64,000 nucleotides of DNA from Diaporthe sp. PMI_573 (taxonomy: Eukaryota > Ascomycota > Sordariomycetes > Diaporthales > Diaporthaceae): assembly GCA_021399435.1 (NCBI GenBank), contig JAJTUP010000023.1, positions 62,001-126,000 of the forward strand, written 5' to 3'. The translations under genes and the position numbers were made by a program. Below, in pieces: positions 43,376-53,081 of the stretch (the first letter of the stretch is position 1; each line of letters begins with the position of its first letter). A model generated the notes under the pieces. It made no database searches and was not told where the DNA came from. It was given only the letters and a program-made list of their open reading frames with translations.

Positions 43376-46231
43376 TTACATGATCGCCACGGCATCAATC
43401 ACAACACTCCTCTCCAGCAACGCGTCGTACACAACCCGCTTGTGCCAGCACCTGACGAACCGCCTCGCGATCGTAGGCGACGTAAAGGTCAGGACGAACC
43501 GCCTGAAGCGCTCGTTCCGGTCGACGCCGGCGTCCCGGTTGCCGTCCTCGCGGGGCGGCGGCGACGGGCCAGCGACCTGTCCGCCGCCCCCGTCGACTTC
43601 GTCATCGTCACCCAGCTCCAGGGGCACGGGCACGGGCACGGGCTCCGCCTTGACGGTGATCTTGTAGTGCTCCGAGATGAACACTGGCTTGATGGGCATG
43701 ATGCCCGTGGACAGGTTGGCGAGGACCCAGGGGGCGCTGCGCTCGCGCCCGTCGTCCCGGAGCGTCAGCCACAGCTCGTCGGCCGTCAGGCCGCCCCGGC
43801 CCTCGCCGTGCTGCCCGTCCGGCGACGTCAGCTTCAGCAGCACCCTGGCCGGGGTGCTGCCCTCGGGCCGCAGCGTCGGCAGGATATCCGCGATGTTGGA
43901 CTTGGCCGTGAGCTCCTTGACCAGCTCCGTGTTCCACATGCGCACGCTGATGTGCGGCGTGATGTGCGGCGAGAAGAGCGTGAAGGACCGGACGGCGACC
44001 CTCTCCTCGTCGGTCAGGAAGGCCTGCGGCGATGCGGATGCCTGGTCCAGGGAGCCCTTGGCGGTCTCCCGGCCCGAGTCGCCCGGGGCGTGGAGCAGTC
44101 TGCGGCTCAGCTCGTGGAGCCGCCGCACCTCGTCCACGTAGGCTAGTGCGGACGGGCGGGAGTGGAACATGAGATAGTACTGGCCCAAGGGCTCGTAGCT
44201 GATGGAGTCGTGGGCCTGGATGACCTTGACCAGGCCGCCGGCCCAGCCTTCCATGTGTTTGCCCTCCGGTGCGATGCGGTAGAAGTCTGTGTCCATGAGC
44301 GAGGGGCTTGTCCCAGAAATCACAACCACGGTCGAGTGGGAACCATAATCTCCAGCTTTGGGCCAGCTTGTTTGCGGCTGCCCTTCTTTTGATACCCAGT
44401 TGCGGACTTCGTTCCTCAACGAGACCATGACAGAATCCTCGGGCGGGTGTAGTATCTCATATGTGGCGCGAGATATCTCTGGTTCACTCTGTGCCGTTTC
44501 CGGCTCGGCCTGTTCAGGGAACAGCTGGCGGAAGATCGATAGCTCATGTCCGAGGTTCAGGGCATCTTGCCGGGCCGTTTCCAGCATATCCTGTCGGTCT
44601 ACACCGTCCGGCTTCTCTCTTGGCGCCAACGTAGCTTTCAATTTCGAGGACAGCTGCCCACGGTCTGTCCTTTTCGTTCGTTCTTGCTCCGCAAAAAGCT
44701 TCTCAAAAATGGTGCGGTTATCCGGAGCCGGAGATTGCATTGGTTCAACAGCCCTGTCGCCCTCGTCGCCCGCTCCGCTACCCTCGTCTTGAATGGTCAG
44801 GGCATCCTGTGCATCTACCTGGGGTCGATCTTGCGCTGCCTTGAGCTCCACGTCACCGGTCGTTTTGCTCCGTTCTGAACCCATCAGCTCAGGCCTGCTC
44901 GACCTCACGTCGGAGATTTTCCCTGGCTGCACTTTCTGTCCCTCCGTCTCGTTCTCCATCTGCAACTCGCTGATATGGCTTTCCAAAGACTTTGGTTTGT
45001 CTACGGAAAGCTGTGAGCTCTTTGGAGTCTTTTTAGGAGTCGGTCTCCTGACAGCCACAAGACGAAATCTCGGTTCTGAGCTCATCTCAAGCCTCGAAGA
45101 CGATTGCATAGAGAACTGAGATGATCCCGCTAAAGACTTAGCCTTCATCAGAACAGGATCCTCGACGAACGATCTCTGGAAGGATTCAGCCGGGCCTATG
45201 TCTGCTGTAGCCACAAGAAGTTCTTCAGAGTATTGTCCTGCATCGATTGCCTTCGCCTGAGGTGGTGCTTGTAGCAACGGAGTATCCGGAGCACTGAACT
45301 GTCTCGGGTTGAAAAGAGGTTTCCTTTCGGAAGCCTCCAGTTTGTACTGGCGAGTGATGGCTTCTTTTACCTTGGGTGGCATCTCCGTCCGCGAGTCGAG
45401 CTCGACTCTACGATTCGCTGCTCCCTGTGGCTTATCAGCCCCCAGACGATGCCCATCGGGCGCTGGCCTCCGTGATCCGCGAGCTATGGTGCCTTGGAGC
45501 CCATCAGCTAAGATACCTGCCCTTGCCTCCGTGGATCTCGGTGCCTCATGTGACAGCGTTTTATCAAGCACTTTGTCTTCGGCTGCAAGGGTCGGAGTCC
45601 GAGTTGTCGCTTGACGGCCAATTCGGGGCTGATCATCAAGTTGCCGGGCCCGACCTAACGGAAGGGGCTGGTGCTCCCTGGCCACCTCCCTGGGCGCTTC
45701 GTCGTTGCCCCAAAGTCTTCGGAGGTAAATACCTTTGCCCCGCTGGGTCGCCTTGAATTCATTTTCACGAGGCTGAAGCCTGCGGAAGGAGTAATCCTCT
45801 GCCTCCTTGGCTTTATACGTTGGCTCGTGGCGTTTCGGGGACTCGCGGCTTCGTCGCCTGGCGTTCATCGCGGCAATGTGTCGTTCGTACGCATCGCGAT
45901 CTCCGTAAGGGTTCTTCCCCTGTAGACTCAATTCAACGTGCCTCGTCGTCGGCTGGGCGCTCCGTCTCGCTTGAAAAAACGACCAATCATCACCGTACAC
46001 CCCGATCTTGTGTATACGGAGTCTTGGTCTGGCGCGTTGCGCGGCTTTGCCATGCTCTCTTTCCGATTCCGCTGTGGGCGGCTCATAATTTGTGTTATCG
46101 CTGCGTTGTCTGGCGGTCGTGGAGAAGAAGAAAGCTGTGGATGTCGCGCGGCGCAGTCCATTTGCAGGTGCTGTGGTCCTCCATCGTGACTGCGGAGACT
46201 GCGGCAATGGCAGTCGCCTCCCACGCAGCAT
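43376..46231 (-). CDS. Large hypothetical protein, probably mitochondrial
   Basis: Single-exon 951-residue protein of unknown function. The N-terminus (LRGRRLPLPQSPQSRWRTTA) is Arg-rich and lacks acids for over 40 residues, like a mitochondrial presequence. A long low-complexity, Arg/Glu/Pro-rich middle follows. The C-terminal third looks folded: STVVVISGTSPSLMDTDFYR, then YYLMFHSRPSALAYVDEV. That is a pattern I associate with uncharacterised Sordariomycete proteins with an RNA-binding-like fold (weak memory, not checked). Start: ATG at 46231; the frame runs one codon further with TTG. It is divergent from the AFG2-like gene with a 384-bp shared promoter. Confidence 0.75.
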   Translation of the reverse strand: MLRGRRLPLPQSPQSRWRTTAPANGLRRATSTAFFFSTTARQRSDNTNYEPPTAESEREHGKAAQRARPRLRIHKIGVYGDDWSFFQARRSAQPTTRHVELSLQGKNPYGDRDAYERHIAAMNARRRSRESPKRHEPTYKAKEAEDYSFRRLQPRENEFKATQRGKGIYLRRLWGNDEAPREVAREHQPLPLGRARQLDDQPRIGRQATTRTPTLAAEDKVLDKTLSHEAPRSTEARAGILADGLQGTIARGSRRPAPDGHRLGADKPQGAANRRVELDSRTEMPPKVKEAITRQYKLEASERKPLFNPRQFSAPDTPLLQAPPQAKAIDAGQYSEELLVATADIGPAESFQRSFVEDPVLMKAKSLAGSSQFSMQSSSRLEMSSEPRFRLVAVRRPTPKKTPKSSQLSVDKPKSLESHISELQMENETEGQKVQPGKISDVRSSRPELMGSERSKTTGDVELKAAQDRPQVDAQDALTIQDEGSGAGDEGDRAVEPMQSPAPDNRTIFEKLFAEQERTKRTDRGQLSSKLKATLAPREKPDGVDRQDMLETARQDALNLGHELSIFRQLFPEQAEPETAQSEPEISRATYEILHPPEDSVMVSLRNEVRNWVSKEGQPQTSWPKAGDYGSHSTVVVISGTSPSLMDTDFYRIAPEGKHMEGWAGGLVKVIQAHDSISYEPLGQYYLMFHSRPSALAYVDEVRRLHELSRRLLHAPGDSGRETAKGSLDQASASPQAFLTDEERVAVRSFTLFSPHITPHISVRMWNTELVKELTAKSNIADILPTLRPEGSTPARVLLKLTSPDGQHGEGRGGLTADELWLTLRDDGRERSAPWVLANLSTGIMPIKPVFISEHYKITVKAEPVPVPVPLELGDDDEVDGGGGQVAGPSPPPREDGNRDAGVDRNERFRRFVLTFTSPTIARRFVRCWHKRVVYDALLERSVVIDAVAIM

Positions 46232-46615
46232 CAATGCAACGAGCTGCTATATCCGACTCATTCGTGTCGAGGGGAGCGAGTTCGCTGACATTTGGTCCGT
46301 CTTGTCGGTCAGAAGGAGGCCTATGAGGGGATCTTTGCGGTGTGCGCCAAAGGTACGAGGTCAAAAGCTACAAGAGCTCGGGTCGCGAAAACTTTCCAAG
46401 CTTGCCGGCGCTCGGCAGGTACCTGGGGTACTTGGGTACGTACCCAGACAGTGGGTTACTGTGTATGTACTGAGGTACATGGGTACATCGATGTAAGTCC
46501 ACAGGGCGGCTTCCTAAAAAATACGCTAGACCCACAGTACCATCTGAGGTCGTCCCTTTTGGAATTCTCGAGACTTATCACATGGCAAACAAAATCCAGG
46601 TATTTATCTCCGAGG
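46232..46615. promoter_or_regulatory. Bidirectional promoter with five GGTAC motifs
   Basis: The 384-bp gap between two divergent starts contains GGTAC at 46418, 46427, 46435, 46474 and 46482, including the 12-bp palindrome GGGTACGTACCC (46434-46445). The long frame of the AFG2-like gene is open through this region, but the ATG at 46616 fits the family N-terminus better. Confidence 0.5.
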
Positions 46616-48874
46616 ATGAAGTTCATCGAGGTCAGAGTACGGCCTGTTCCGTCGCCTTCGGATAAGAGTGGCGGCGGCGAAAAGACCCTCAAAGGTGCAT
46701 CGCGCATCTACGTCAACAAGGAGGTTCTGCTCGAGCTCACAGGGACGGCCCTAGAGAATGGGAAAAGATGCTTCGTCGAGAAAACTCTGGACGATGGCAA
46801 GGCGACCACACGAGAGGCTTCACTATGGGCCGCGGCAGACCCAAAGGTGAGCCGCGGTATCGTCCAGATGAGCAAGCCATTTCAAGACGCATGCGACGTC
46901 AAGCTCGGGGACCAGGTCAAAGTCATCTACACCGATGGCGGGGCGGTACCCGATGCTGAAGAAGTCGTGCTGGAAGATGTGACTACGGGTCAGCCTGCTA
47001 TCGACAAAGAGGACCTCGTGTTCTGGGAGTGGACCCTCAAGCTGATGGGCCTGGACGATGTGTTCCCCGGATTTCTGGTCAAACGCGTGCCTGCAGGGGC
47101 GGTTTTCAGGAACTTCAAGATCACGAGCGTCAACGGTTCGACGAGTGGCAATGCTCGATTCGTTGCCGCTTCGACCAAGATCCGTATCGGCACCGCACAA
47201 GACCCGGAGACCGCGGTACCAATTGCCAGACCAGCGTTTATCAAGCTGGACGCGATACCAGGCCTCGAGCCCCAGGTTCGTGAGCTGAACAAGAAGCTCC
47301 GCCGGTGGGGCCCGCCTCGCGGGTCTCTATGCAGCCGTCCGTCGTGCGGCCTTGTCCTGAACGGAGGCCGTGGGACTGGCAAGACAATGCTCGTTGAAAA
47401 GATTTGCGAGAGTGGCTGGGGAACAGTCCACCGAATTCGACCACGTGACAAGCTCTCCTTTATCGCTCAAACATTTCAGACCGCGAAAGAGAATCAACCT
47501 AGTATCGTCGTAATGGACGGCTTTGAGTCGATTATCAACAATGACCGCAGCAACCGAACCGCTGTCATCGACACCCTGGTGGAGTTCCTGGACAAACTGG
47601 CCTCGGAAGCAATAGCCGAGCTTCCAAAGGTCCTTGTCCTCGCTACCTGCATGGATTACACAACCAATATGCCACAAGAGCTCAGGGAAGATACTTACTT
47701 CGACGCGCACTTCAACCTCCCTCTCCCAGATCCAGCTCGGAGGAAAGCAATCCTGTCATCTTTCCACATGCCCCTGTCTCCTGATACCGGGGACAGCATC
47801 CTGCACAACGTGAGCGAGAAGACACATGCCTACAACGGGAAAGATCTAAAAGCTCTTCGCTCACAGGTCGCCGAAATGCTCTTTGAAAGACTGGGAGACA
47901 TCGAAGACTCTGGAATGACAGCCTCCCCAGATGACTACTTCATCACTGAAGAAATGCTCACAAGAGCAATGAAGGATGTGCCTCCCTCTGCAATGCACGA
48001 CATCAGCCTCAAACCCCCACCCGTTCACTGGGATGACATTGGCGGACAGCAAGAGGTTAAGGCGGCTCTACAGGAAGCTCTGGACCTGGCAAAGACGCCC
48101 AGGGACATTATCAAAGATTTGATGTCCACGCCGCCCAAGGGATTCCTCCTCTATGGCCCCCCTGGCTGTTCCAAGACCATGGTTGCCCAGGCGCTCGCAA
48201 CCGAGGGCGACCTCAATTTCTTCGCCGTCAAGGGGGCAGAGCTACTCAACATGTACGTGGGCGAGTCGGAGCGACAAGTGCGTCAGCTATTCCAGCGTGC
48301 GCGGGAGGCCGCGCCTAGCGTCATCTTCTTTGATGAAATCGATTCTATCAGCGGTTCGAGGTCCGGCTTCGGGTCCACCAAGTCGGGCGGCGGTGGCGGG
48401 AACAGCGGGCTGAACGTGCTCACCACGCTGCTCAACGAGATGCAAGGGTTCGAGGTCCTCCAGGACGTCCTCATACTCGCGGCCACCAACAGGCCGCAGG
48501 CCATGGACCCGGCGCTGCTGCGCCCCGGGCGGTTCGACAGGCTCATCTACGTGGGCCCGCCGGAGGAGGCCGCGAGGGCGGCGATATTCCGCAAGTGGCT
48601 GGCTGGCAAGCGGGGAATGGAGAATATTGATGTGGAGGAGCTGGCGAGGGATAGCGAGGGCTTCTCGGGCGCCGAGACCGTGGCCATCTGCGACGCGGTT
48701 GGCATGGCGGCTTTCCGGAGGTACTGTAAATCTGGCAAGGACGAGCGCCCCGGTATCACCATGGTGGACTTCCGGGAGCAGATCGGGAAGAGGCCTCGGA
48801 TGATTACAACTGAGATGCTGGAAGCCTACGAGGTGTGGAGGAACAAGTTCCTCAAGGAGACTCAATTCGCCTAG
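46616..48874 (+). CDS. AFG2/Drg1-type double AAA ATPase with degenerate D1
   Basis: Type II AAA protein of 752 residues. Drg1/AFG2 strips recycling factors from pre-60S ribosomes in the cytoplasm. The N-domain is followed by D1 with Walker A NGGRGTGKTML. However, the D1 Walker B reads IVVMDGFES, with Gly where the catalytic Glu should be, and the arginine-finger region reads LREDTYFDAHF instead of RxGRF. D2 is canonical: LLYGPPGCSKTMVAQALA (GPPGCSKT is characteristic of AFG2/SPATA5), VIFFDEIDSISGSR, ATNRPQAMDPALLRPGRFDR. A Gly-rich insert (SGGGGGNSG) follows Walker B. Single exon; start at the ATG at 46616 (MKFIEVRVRPVPSP). It may be the true AFG2 orthologue or a diverged paralogue. Confidence 0.88.
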   Translation: MKFIEVRVRPVPSPSDKSGGGEKTLKGASRIYVNKEVLLELTGTALENGKRCFVEKTLDDGKATTREASLWAAADPKVSRGIVQMSKPFQDACDVKLGDQVKVIYTDGGAVPDAEEVVLEDVTTGQPAIDKEDLVFWEWTLKLMGLDDVFPGFLVKRVPAGAVFRNFKITSVNGSTSGNARFVAASTKIRIGTAQDPETAVPIARPAFIKLDAIPGLEPQVRELNKKLRRWGPPRGSLCSRPSCGLVLNGGRGTGKTMLVEKICESGWGTVHRIRPRDKLSFIAQTFQTAKENQPSIVVMDGFESIINNDRSNRTAVIDTLVEFLDKLASEAIAELPKVLVLATCMDYTTNMPQELREDTYFDAHFNLPLPDPARRKAILSSFHMPLSPDTGDSILHNVSEKTHAYNGKDLKALRSQVAEMLFERLGDIEDSGMTASPDDYFITEEMLTRAMKDVPPSAMHDISLKPPPVHWDDIGGQQEVKAALQEALDLAKTPRDIIKDLMSTPPKGFLLYGPPGCSKTMVAQALATEGDLNFFAVKGAELLNMYVGESERQVRQLFQRAREAAPSVIFFDEIDSISGSRSGFGSTKSGGGGGNSGLNVLTTLLNEMQGFEVLQDVLILAATNRPQAMDPALLRPGRFDRLIYVGPPEEAARAAIFRKWLAGKRGMENIDVEELARDSEGFSGAETVAICDAVGMAAFRRYCKSGKDERPGITMVDFREQIGKRPRMITTEMLEAYEVWRNKFLKETQFA

Positions 48875-49645
48875 GTCATCATAGGAGTACAGGTAGAAGG
48901 CTATACCACATGAGCTTATCCCACAACGTATTTTCGGTCATGTCGTGACGGGTTTTGCCATGCGTAATATACGAATTCTATGCCAGAAGGTTATTCGGAT
49001 GTCTCATAGCGGTTTGTTTCACGGGAGGTTCTCCCAGAGGAGGTTGTCCCGGAGAAGATGGGCAGGTATCACATAACGGATTATTCCACAGGAGGCTCTT
49101 CCAGAGGAGGATGAGAAGTAGGAGGGTAAGAAGTAGGAGGATACGAATTAGGATGATAAGAAGGAGGACGATATAGGTTTCATGTGATAGATTAAAGGGA
49201 TGATGACCCTTTTGTGGTTATCTTCTACCTCCTGCAGGTTATCCACTTGATACTAGGCGTATTTCACAGTAACAGAACTCTGAGCTGTACTGGTTGTATT
49301 TGCAATAGGCGCAAGGCAGATAGATTGTCGGATCATGGCTGTCGTTTCATGGAGAAGCTTATGGTAAACTTTGATGCATCTCGAACTTGAACAATTATTT
49401 CTTGTTCCCATGCTTTAGCGTCCCTCACGGATGATGAACCACATCCGTACTCGGCTCAAAAGACTGACATTTGCGTGTCATCATTGTTAAGCTCATGTAC
49501 ACTCGCGTCGATTGCTGAACTGCTTCCATGGAATACTGCCTTCTAGAAGCAAACGTGTGCTAGGAGAGCTCATATGAGTATGTGATGGCTTCCGCAGAGT
49601 ATCACTGCTCCCTCCCGCCCCCAAGGTTTCGCACCCTGAAATCCT
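48875..49645. other. Intergenic region with purine-rich AGGAGG repeats
   Basis: Between convergent genes. About 49022-49172 is dominated by degenerate AGGAGG/AGAAG units (CAGAGGAGG, GTAGGAGG and GAAGGAGG). No gene seen. Confidence 0.5.
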
Positions 49646-50093
49646 TCATGATGGGTCCTTCAGACTGTCGGTGGCTAGAGGGCTGTCAGCTGTCTAGCAC
49701 TTTTGCCCGGCTTATGATCGAGCTGCCACAGACCTTCAAGGTGGAACAGAACGTTGGACTGGTAGTTCTTGAACATTTGCGCAACAAGCTCGATGTTCAT
49801 GTTCTGGATGTTGATCTCCTGTTGGAATATCAGCACGCTGAAAACACCTTTTTCGAAAGAGTAAACTTACTTGGAGGGTCCTGTTCATGACCATCACTGC
49901 TTCGTTCAGTTTCTCCTATCAGGAGTGATCAGTTGCCACTCGCTTCATGGGGGGACGCAGATACCCAATTGGGGCCACCTACCACATTCGTGACGACACG
50001 GGACAGCAGAAGGTTCTGCTGGTGCTCATGAGGGCTCTCCTAATCAAATATCAGTGTTGTGTTCTAGATTCTTCATAGATGCAGACATACCAT
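49646..50093 (-). CDS. DAD4: DASH/Dam1 complex subunit Dad4
   Basis: Kinetochore protein of the ring-forming DASH complex that couples chromosomes to microtubules. It is broken into five tiny exons on the minus strand: 50093-50091 (only the ATG), 50039-49983, 49915-49871, 49818-49734 and 49674-49646. The product has 72 residues, the usual Dad4 length. All junctions are GT-AG and in phase: ATG|GTATGT, GTG|GTAGGT, CAA|GTAAGT and GAAG|GTCTGT. The pieces read [71 protein letters not shown], which is the Dad4 pattern throughout. Introns are 51-67 nt. No long open frame marks this gene, so it is easily missed. Confidence 0.93.
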
Positions 50094-50453
50094 GGCGGCG
50101 ATCGCGTGGTGAAGGTGTAGATGCGGTCAATATTGACTTCCGAAGAGGGTTGTTCAGGGTTGGGCGCGTCTACAACCGCGCTGGGAGGAGTTGGGGTCAC
50201 TTGAAAGACAGTGTCGAATGAGGAGGAGCAGCTCCTGTAGGTGCAGTACTGTGGGAAGGTCATCCCTGTAAGGCTCACTAGCCGCGGCTACACTCAGCTT
50301 TAGGAGCTGGCACTGACAAACAGCGACAACTTTAACCAGCACAACTCAACTCTCCCCAATACCCATCGCCAACCGAACAGCTCAATAAGAAATCCTCACA
50401 AATCTCCATTCATCCGCCAGCCCACTAAACGACAGTCGAGAACCACACGCAAA
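50094..50453. promoter_or_regulatory. Divergent promoter DAD4 / IES6
   Basis: 360 bp between two outward-facing starts; no other feature seen. Confidence 0.5.
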
Positions 50454-51152
50454 ATGAACAGCGCCGAAGCAAAAGAGGCCAAAGAGGCCGAGCAGGCGGC
50501 ACACTACGCCCTGATCGAACAGCTCGACATCCACTCCATCCACAAGTCCTTCCGGAACGCCTCGTGGCGGCCCAACCAGCGGCGCAACAAGAACATCAAG
50601 ACCATCCTGGGCGACGCCTCCAGGAGGGAAGCCTCCCTGGCCGCAACACCGATGGAGAACGGCTCCGGCGCCGCGACGCCAAACAACAACAACATCAACT
50701 ACAACGACGCTAGGAACCACGACGACGAAAAGGACGACGGCCTCTCGACAAGCGGGACCTCGACCCCAGCCAACGACGCATCATCGACCCCGGGGGGCGC
50801 GGGCGGGCCCCCGTCGTCGTCGCAGCCCAACCTCGCGCAGGCGTCGCGCAGCCTCTCGAAGCTCGTGCTGGAGAAGAGCCTGCGGCCCGCGGGGGCGGGG
50901 ATGACGACCGGCGGGCTGAGCGGGGGCGGCGCGGGCGCTCCCAGCGCGACGTACACCAACATCGAGAGCGCGCCGAGCCTGGCGCCGCAGAAGCGGTACT
51001 GCGACGTCACGGGCCTCCCGGCGCCGTACCAGGACCCCAAGACGAGGCTGCGGTACCACGACAAGGAGGTTTTTGCCATGATCAGGGGCCTGCCGCAGGG
51101 CTACGCCGAGCAGTACCTGGAGGCGCGTGGCGCGCAGACTGTGCTTAAGTGA
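50454..51152 (+). CDS. IES6: INO80 complex subunit Ies6 (YL1 C-terminal domain)
   Basis: Single-exon nuclear protein of 232 residues. The C-terminal YL1-C domain is complete: KRYCDVTGLPAPYQDPKTRL, then RYHDKEVFAMIRGLPQGYAE and QYLEARGAQTVLK to the end. The N-terminal LDIHSIHKSFRNASWRPNQR is the other conserved Ies6 block, followed by RRNKNIKTIL. The middle (about residues 60-160) is a low-complexity Asn/Gly/Ser/Thr-rich linker, longer than in yeast Ies6. Ies6 pairs with Arp5 in INO80; the ARP5 gene is at 22.5-25 kb in this window. Confidence 0.95.
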   Translation: MNSAEAKEAKEAEQAAHYALIEQLDIHSIHKSFRNASWRPNQRRNKNIKTILGDASRREASLAATPMENGSGAATPNNNNINYNDARNHDDEKDDGLSTSGTSTPANDASSTPGGAGGPPSSSQPNLAQASRSLSKLVLEKSLRPAGAGMTTGGLSGGGAGAPSATYTNIESAPSLAPQKRYCDVTGLPAPYQDPKTRLRYHDKEVFAMIRGLPQGYAEQYLEARGAQTVLK

Positions 51153-51980
51153 AGGACGTTTGGGTGTGGTGCTTTGTGCTGCGGGATTGCGACTACGTTT
51201 ACATGGGTATGAGGCGGGGTGGAGTCAGATTGGTGTTGAGACTACAGATACGGGATGGTGGCGACGGCGTTCGAGGAGCAGACGGGACACGACACGCGCG
51301 ATACCAGGCGTCAACAAGCAGGCGTTTTTGGAAGCTCCCGGGAGACAGTGGCACTGGTGCAAGACTTGATGGAATTGCCAAACCGCATGGCGTCATCTAC
51401 AAGAGAACAGGGGAAGAGAGGCAAGGAGAAATATGTACGACCGACAAAGTCAAGCCCCGACTACGCACCCGAAGTCTCTCGACGACGGGATGACAGTTGA
51501 CGCTCCGGCTTAATCGCGATCGATTGTTCTTTGCCTTAATTTCCAAGAAGAAAAAGCCGACAGATCACCGAGAACTCGTGGGGAGAGACAGGACTCAGTT
51601 ACCAAGCAAAAGAGCTTGGCCGTCGGGGCAGTTGGGGTGTGCGGGAGTAGAGGATAGATATCAGAAGAGAATCTGGCGTGTCCGAACCATGGGACACGGC
51701 CTTTTACCTTGGCAATTGGAGGGCATAGATGGGATGGTGAGAATGCTACACCTCCCGACAATTGTACAACCAGCATTGGTTTTCCGAAAGCCAGATAGCT
51801 TTGGCTTGTGGTTGGCAATGCGAGAAACATCGTGCAGAAAGCAAGCTAGATTTGAAGACCAGAAATTTTGTATGATAGCTCGGAGGTGGCCCGTGCGTGC
51901 TTACGTCACATTCAAGGTACAATACAATGACAGTCTGAGCTGGCAAGCTGGCAAGCTGGGTAGCTCCCCTGATCAATTAC
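51153..51980. other. Convergent intergenic region
   Basis: Between the IES6 and SDR stop codons. A 192-codon plus-strand frame (51497-52075) overlaps the SDR end and shows no family content. CTGGCAAGCTGGCAAGCTGG near 51940 is a 10-nt tandem. Confidence 0.4.
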
Positions 51981-53081
51981 TCAAGCGGCCGCCGATACAG
52001 ACTTGTCCTTCTCCAGCAGCTCCAGATAATGGGGAACCAGCTGATCAAGAATGGTCTCGATGCCCGAGAGCTTGAAGCCGAACGTTTTTTCGAAATCCTC
52101 CATGGCAAAGTTAACGTTCGGCTTTGAGGGGAAATCACCCTCCCCTGCCAGAATCCCCTTCTTGACCTCCTCGGGCCACTTCCTCGCGAGGATCGGGAAT
52201 ATCTCGTTCCACTCGAACCTGGCCGAGTAGACGTGCGTGGCGATGTGCTTGCTGGGCCCGGAGCTCGGCGTCTTCACGCCCTCCAGGTCCAGGCTCCTGG
52301 ACGCCGTCTTCACGAAGTCGTCGATGGTCAAGCCGCCGCACAGTGTCGCTGGGCCGGGCTTCCCGTCTGCCGACCGGCCCGCGCCCGTTATCAGGGGTAT
52401 GAGCACCGAGTTGCTGGTCGAGGCGATGTCCGCGACCTTTGTCGCCAGGGGCACCTTTCCGAAGATGTAACAGGGCGCCAGGTTGATGAGGTCGAAGTTG
52501 ACGGTGCCCTCTGCCACGGCCTTCTCCATCCACTCGAGCGACCGCTTCAGGGCGGTGGTCTTGGCGGCACAGTACGCGACCAGCGGGTTGATGAAGGGTG
52601 GCCCGAAGTCGTCGTTGATCTTCTCGCCGACGAAGATTTCCTCGGGCGGAACCCATGTGCCGCCGACGAGGTCCGGCCCGACAAAGGCGCCGAGTGACGA
52701 TAGGATGATCACCCTCTTCACCGTGCCGGCCTTCTGGGCGCTCTCCAGAGCACGCAGGGTGCACTTGACAGCCGGGATGATGACATCTCTCTCCACGTCC
52801 CCATCTGTGAACGGCATAGGGGTGGCACAGTGAATGACCAGCTCCGTACCGGCTGTGGCTTCATCTAGACATCCCTCCATGGTGAGATCGGGCACGATAA
52901 AGTACTTGCATGCCGAGTCCTTCCCGAGGGAGGAGATAGCGGGTGCTTCCCGGACGGACTTGGCCTTGCCTTCGCTGCGGACGGCTATATTAACCTCGTA
53001 GCCGGCCTTGAGGATGTCGATGAGAATCGCAGAGCCGAGGAAGCCGGTCGCGCCGGTGAGGAGGACTTTGCCGGGAGCCAT
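51981..53081 (-). CDS. NAD(P)-dependent epimerase/dehydratase, dihydroflavonol-reductase-like SDR
   Basis: Extended short-chain dehydrogenase of 366 residues, single exon. The Rossmann motif LLTGATGFLGSAIL is at the N-terminus and IAVRSEGKAKS sits where the NADP phosphate-binding Arg is expected. The catalytic YxxxK is YCAAKT, preceded by the Ser-containing VIILSSLGAF strand. The C-terminal substrate region (CGGLTIDDFVKTASRSL) fits the DFR/Gre2-like group. The substrate is likely an aldehyde or ketone, but unknown. Start: the ATG at 53081 directly before the Rossmann strand. Confidence 0.9.
   Translation of the reverse strand: MAPGKVLLTGATGFLGSAILIDILKAGYEVNIAVRSEGKAKSVREAPAISSLGKDSACKYFIVPDLTMEGCLDEATAGTELVIHCATPMPFTDGDVERDVIIPAVKCTLRALESAQKAGTVKRVIILSSLGAFVGPDLVGGTWVPPEEIFVGEKINDDFGPPFINPLVAYCAAKTTALKRSLEWMEKAVAEGTVNFDLINLAPCYIFGKVPLATKVADIASTSNSVLIPLITGAGRSADGKPGPATLCGGLTIDDFVKTASRSLDLEGVKTPSSGPSKHIATHVYSARFEWNEIFPILARKWPEEVKKGILAGEGDFPSKPNVNFAMEDFEKTFGFKLSGIETILDQLVPHYLELLEKDKSVSAAA

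Noticed and set aside
46292..46615. Longer N-terminus for the AFG2-like protein
   Set aside because: The frame is open upstream but would cross the GGTAC array. The family N-domain begins at the ATG at 46616, and the first codon at 46292 is in a low-quality leader.
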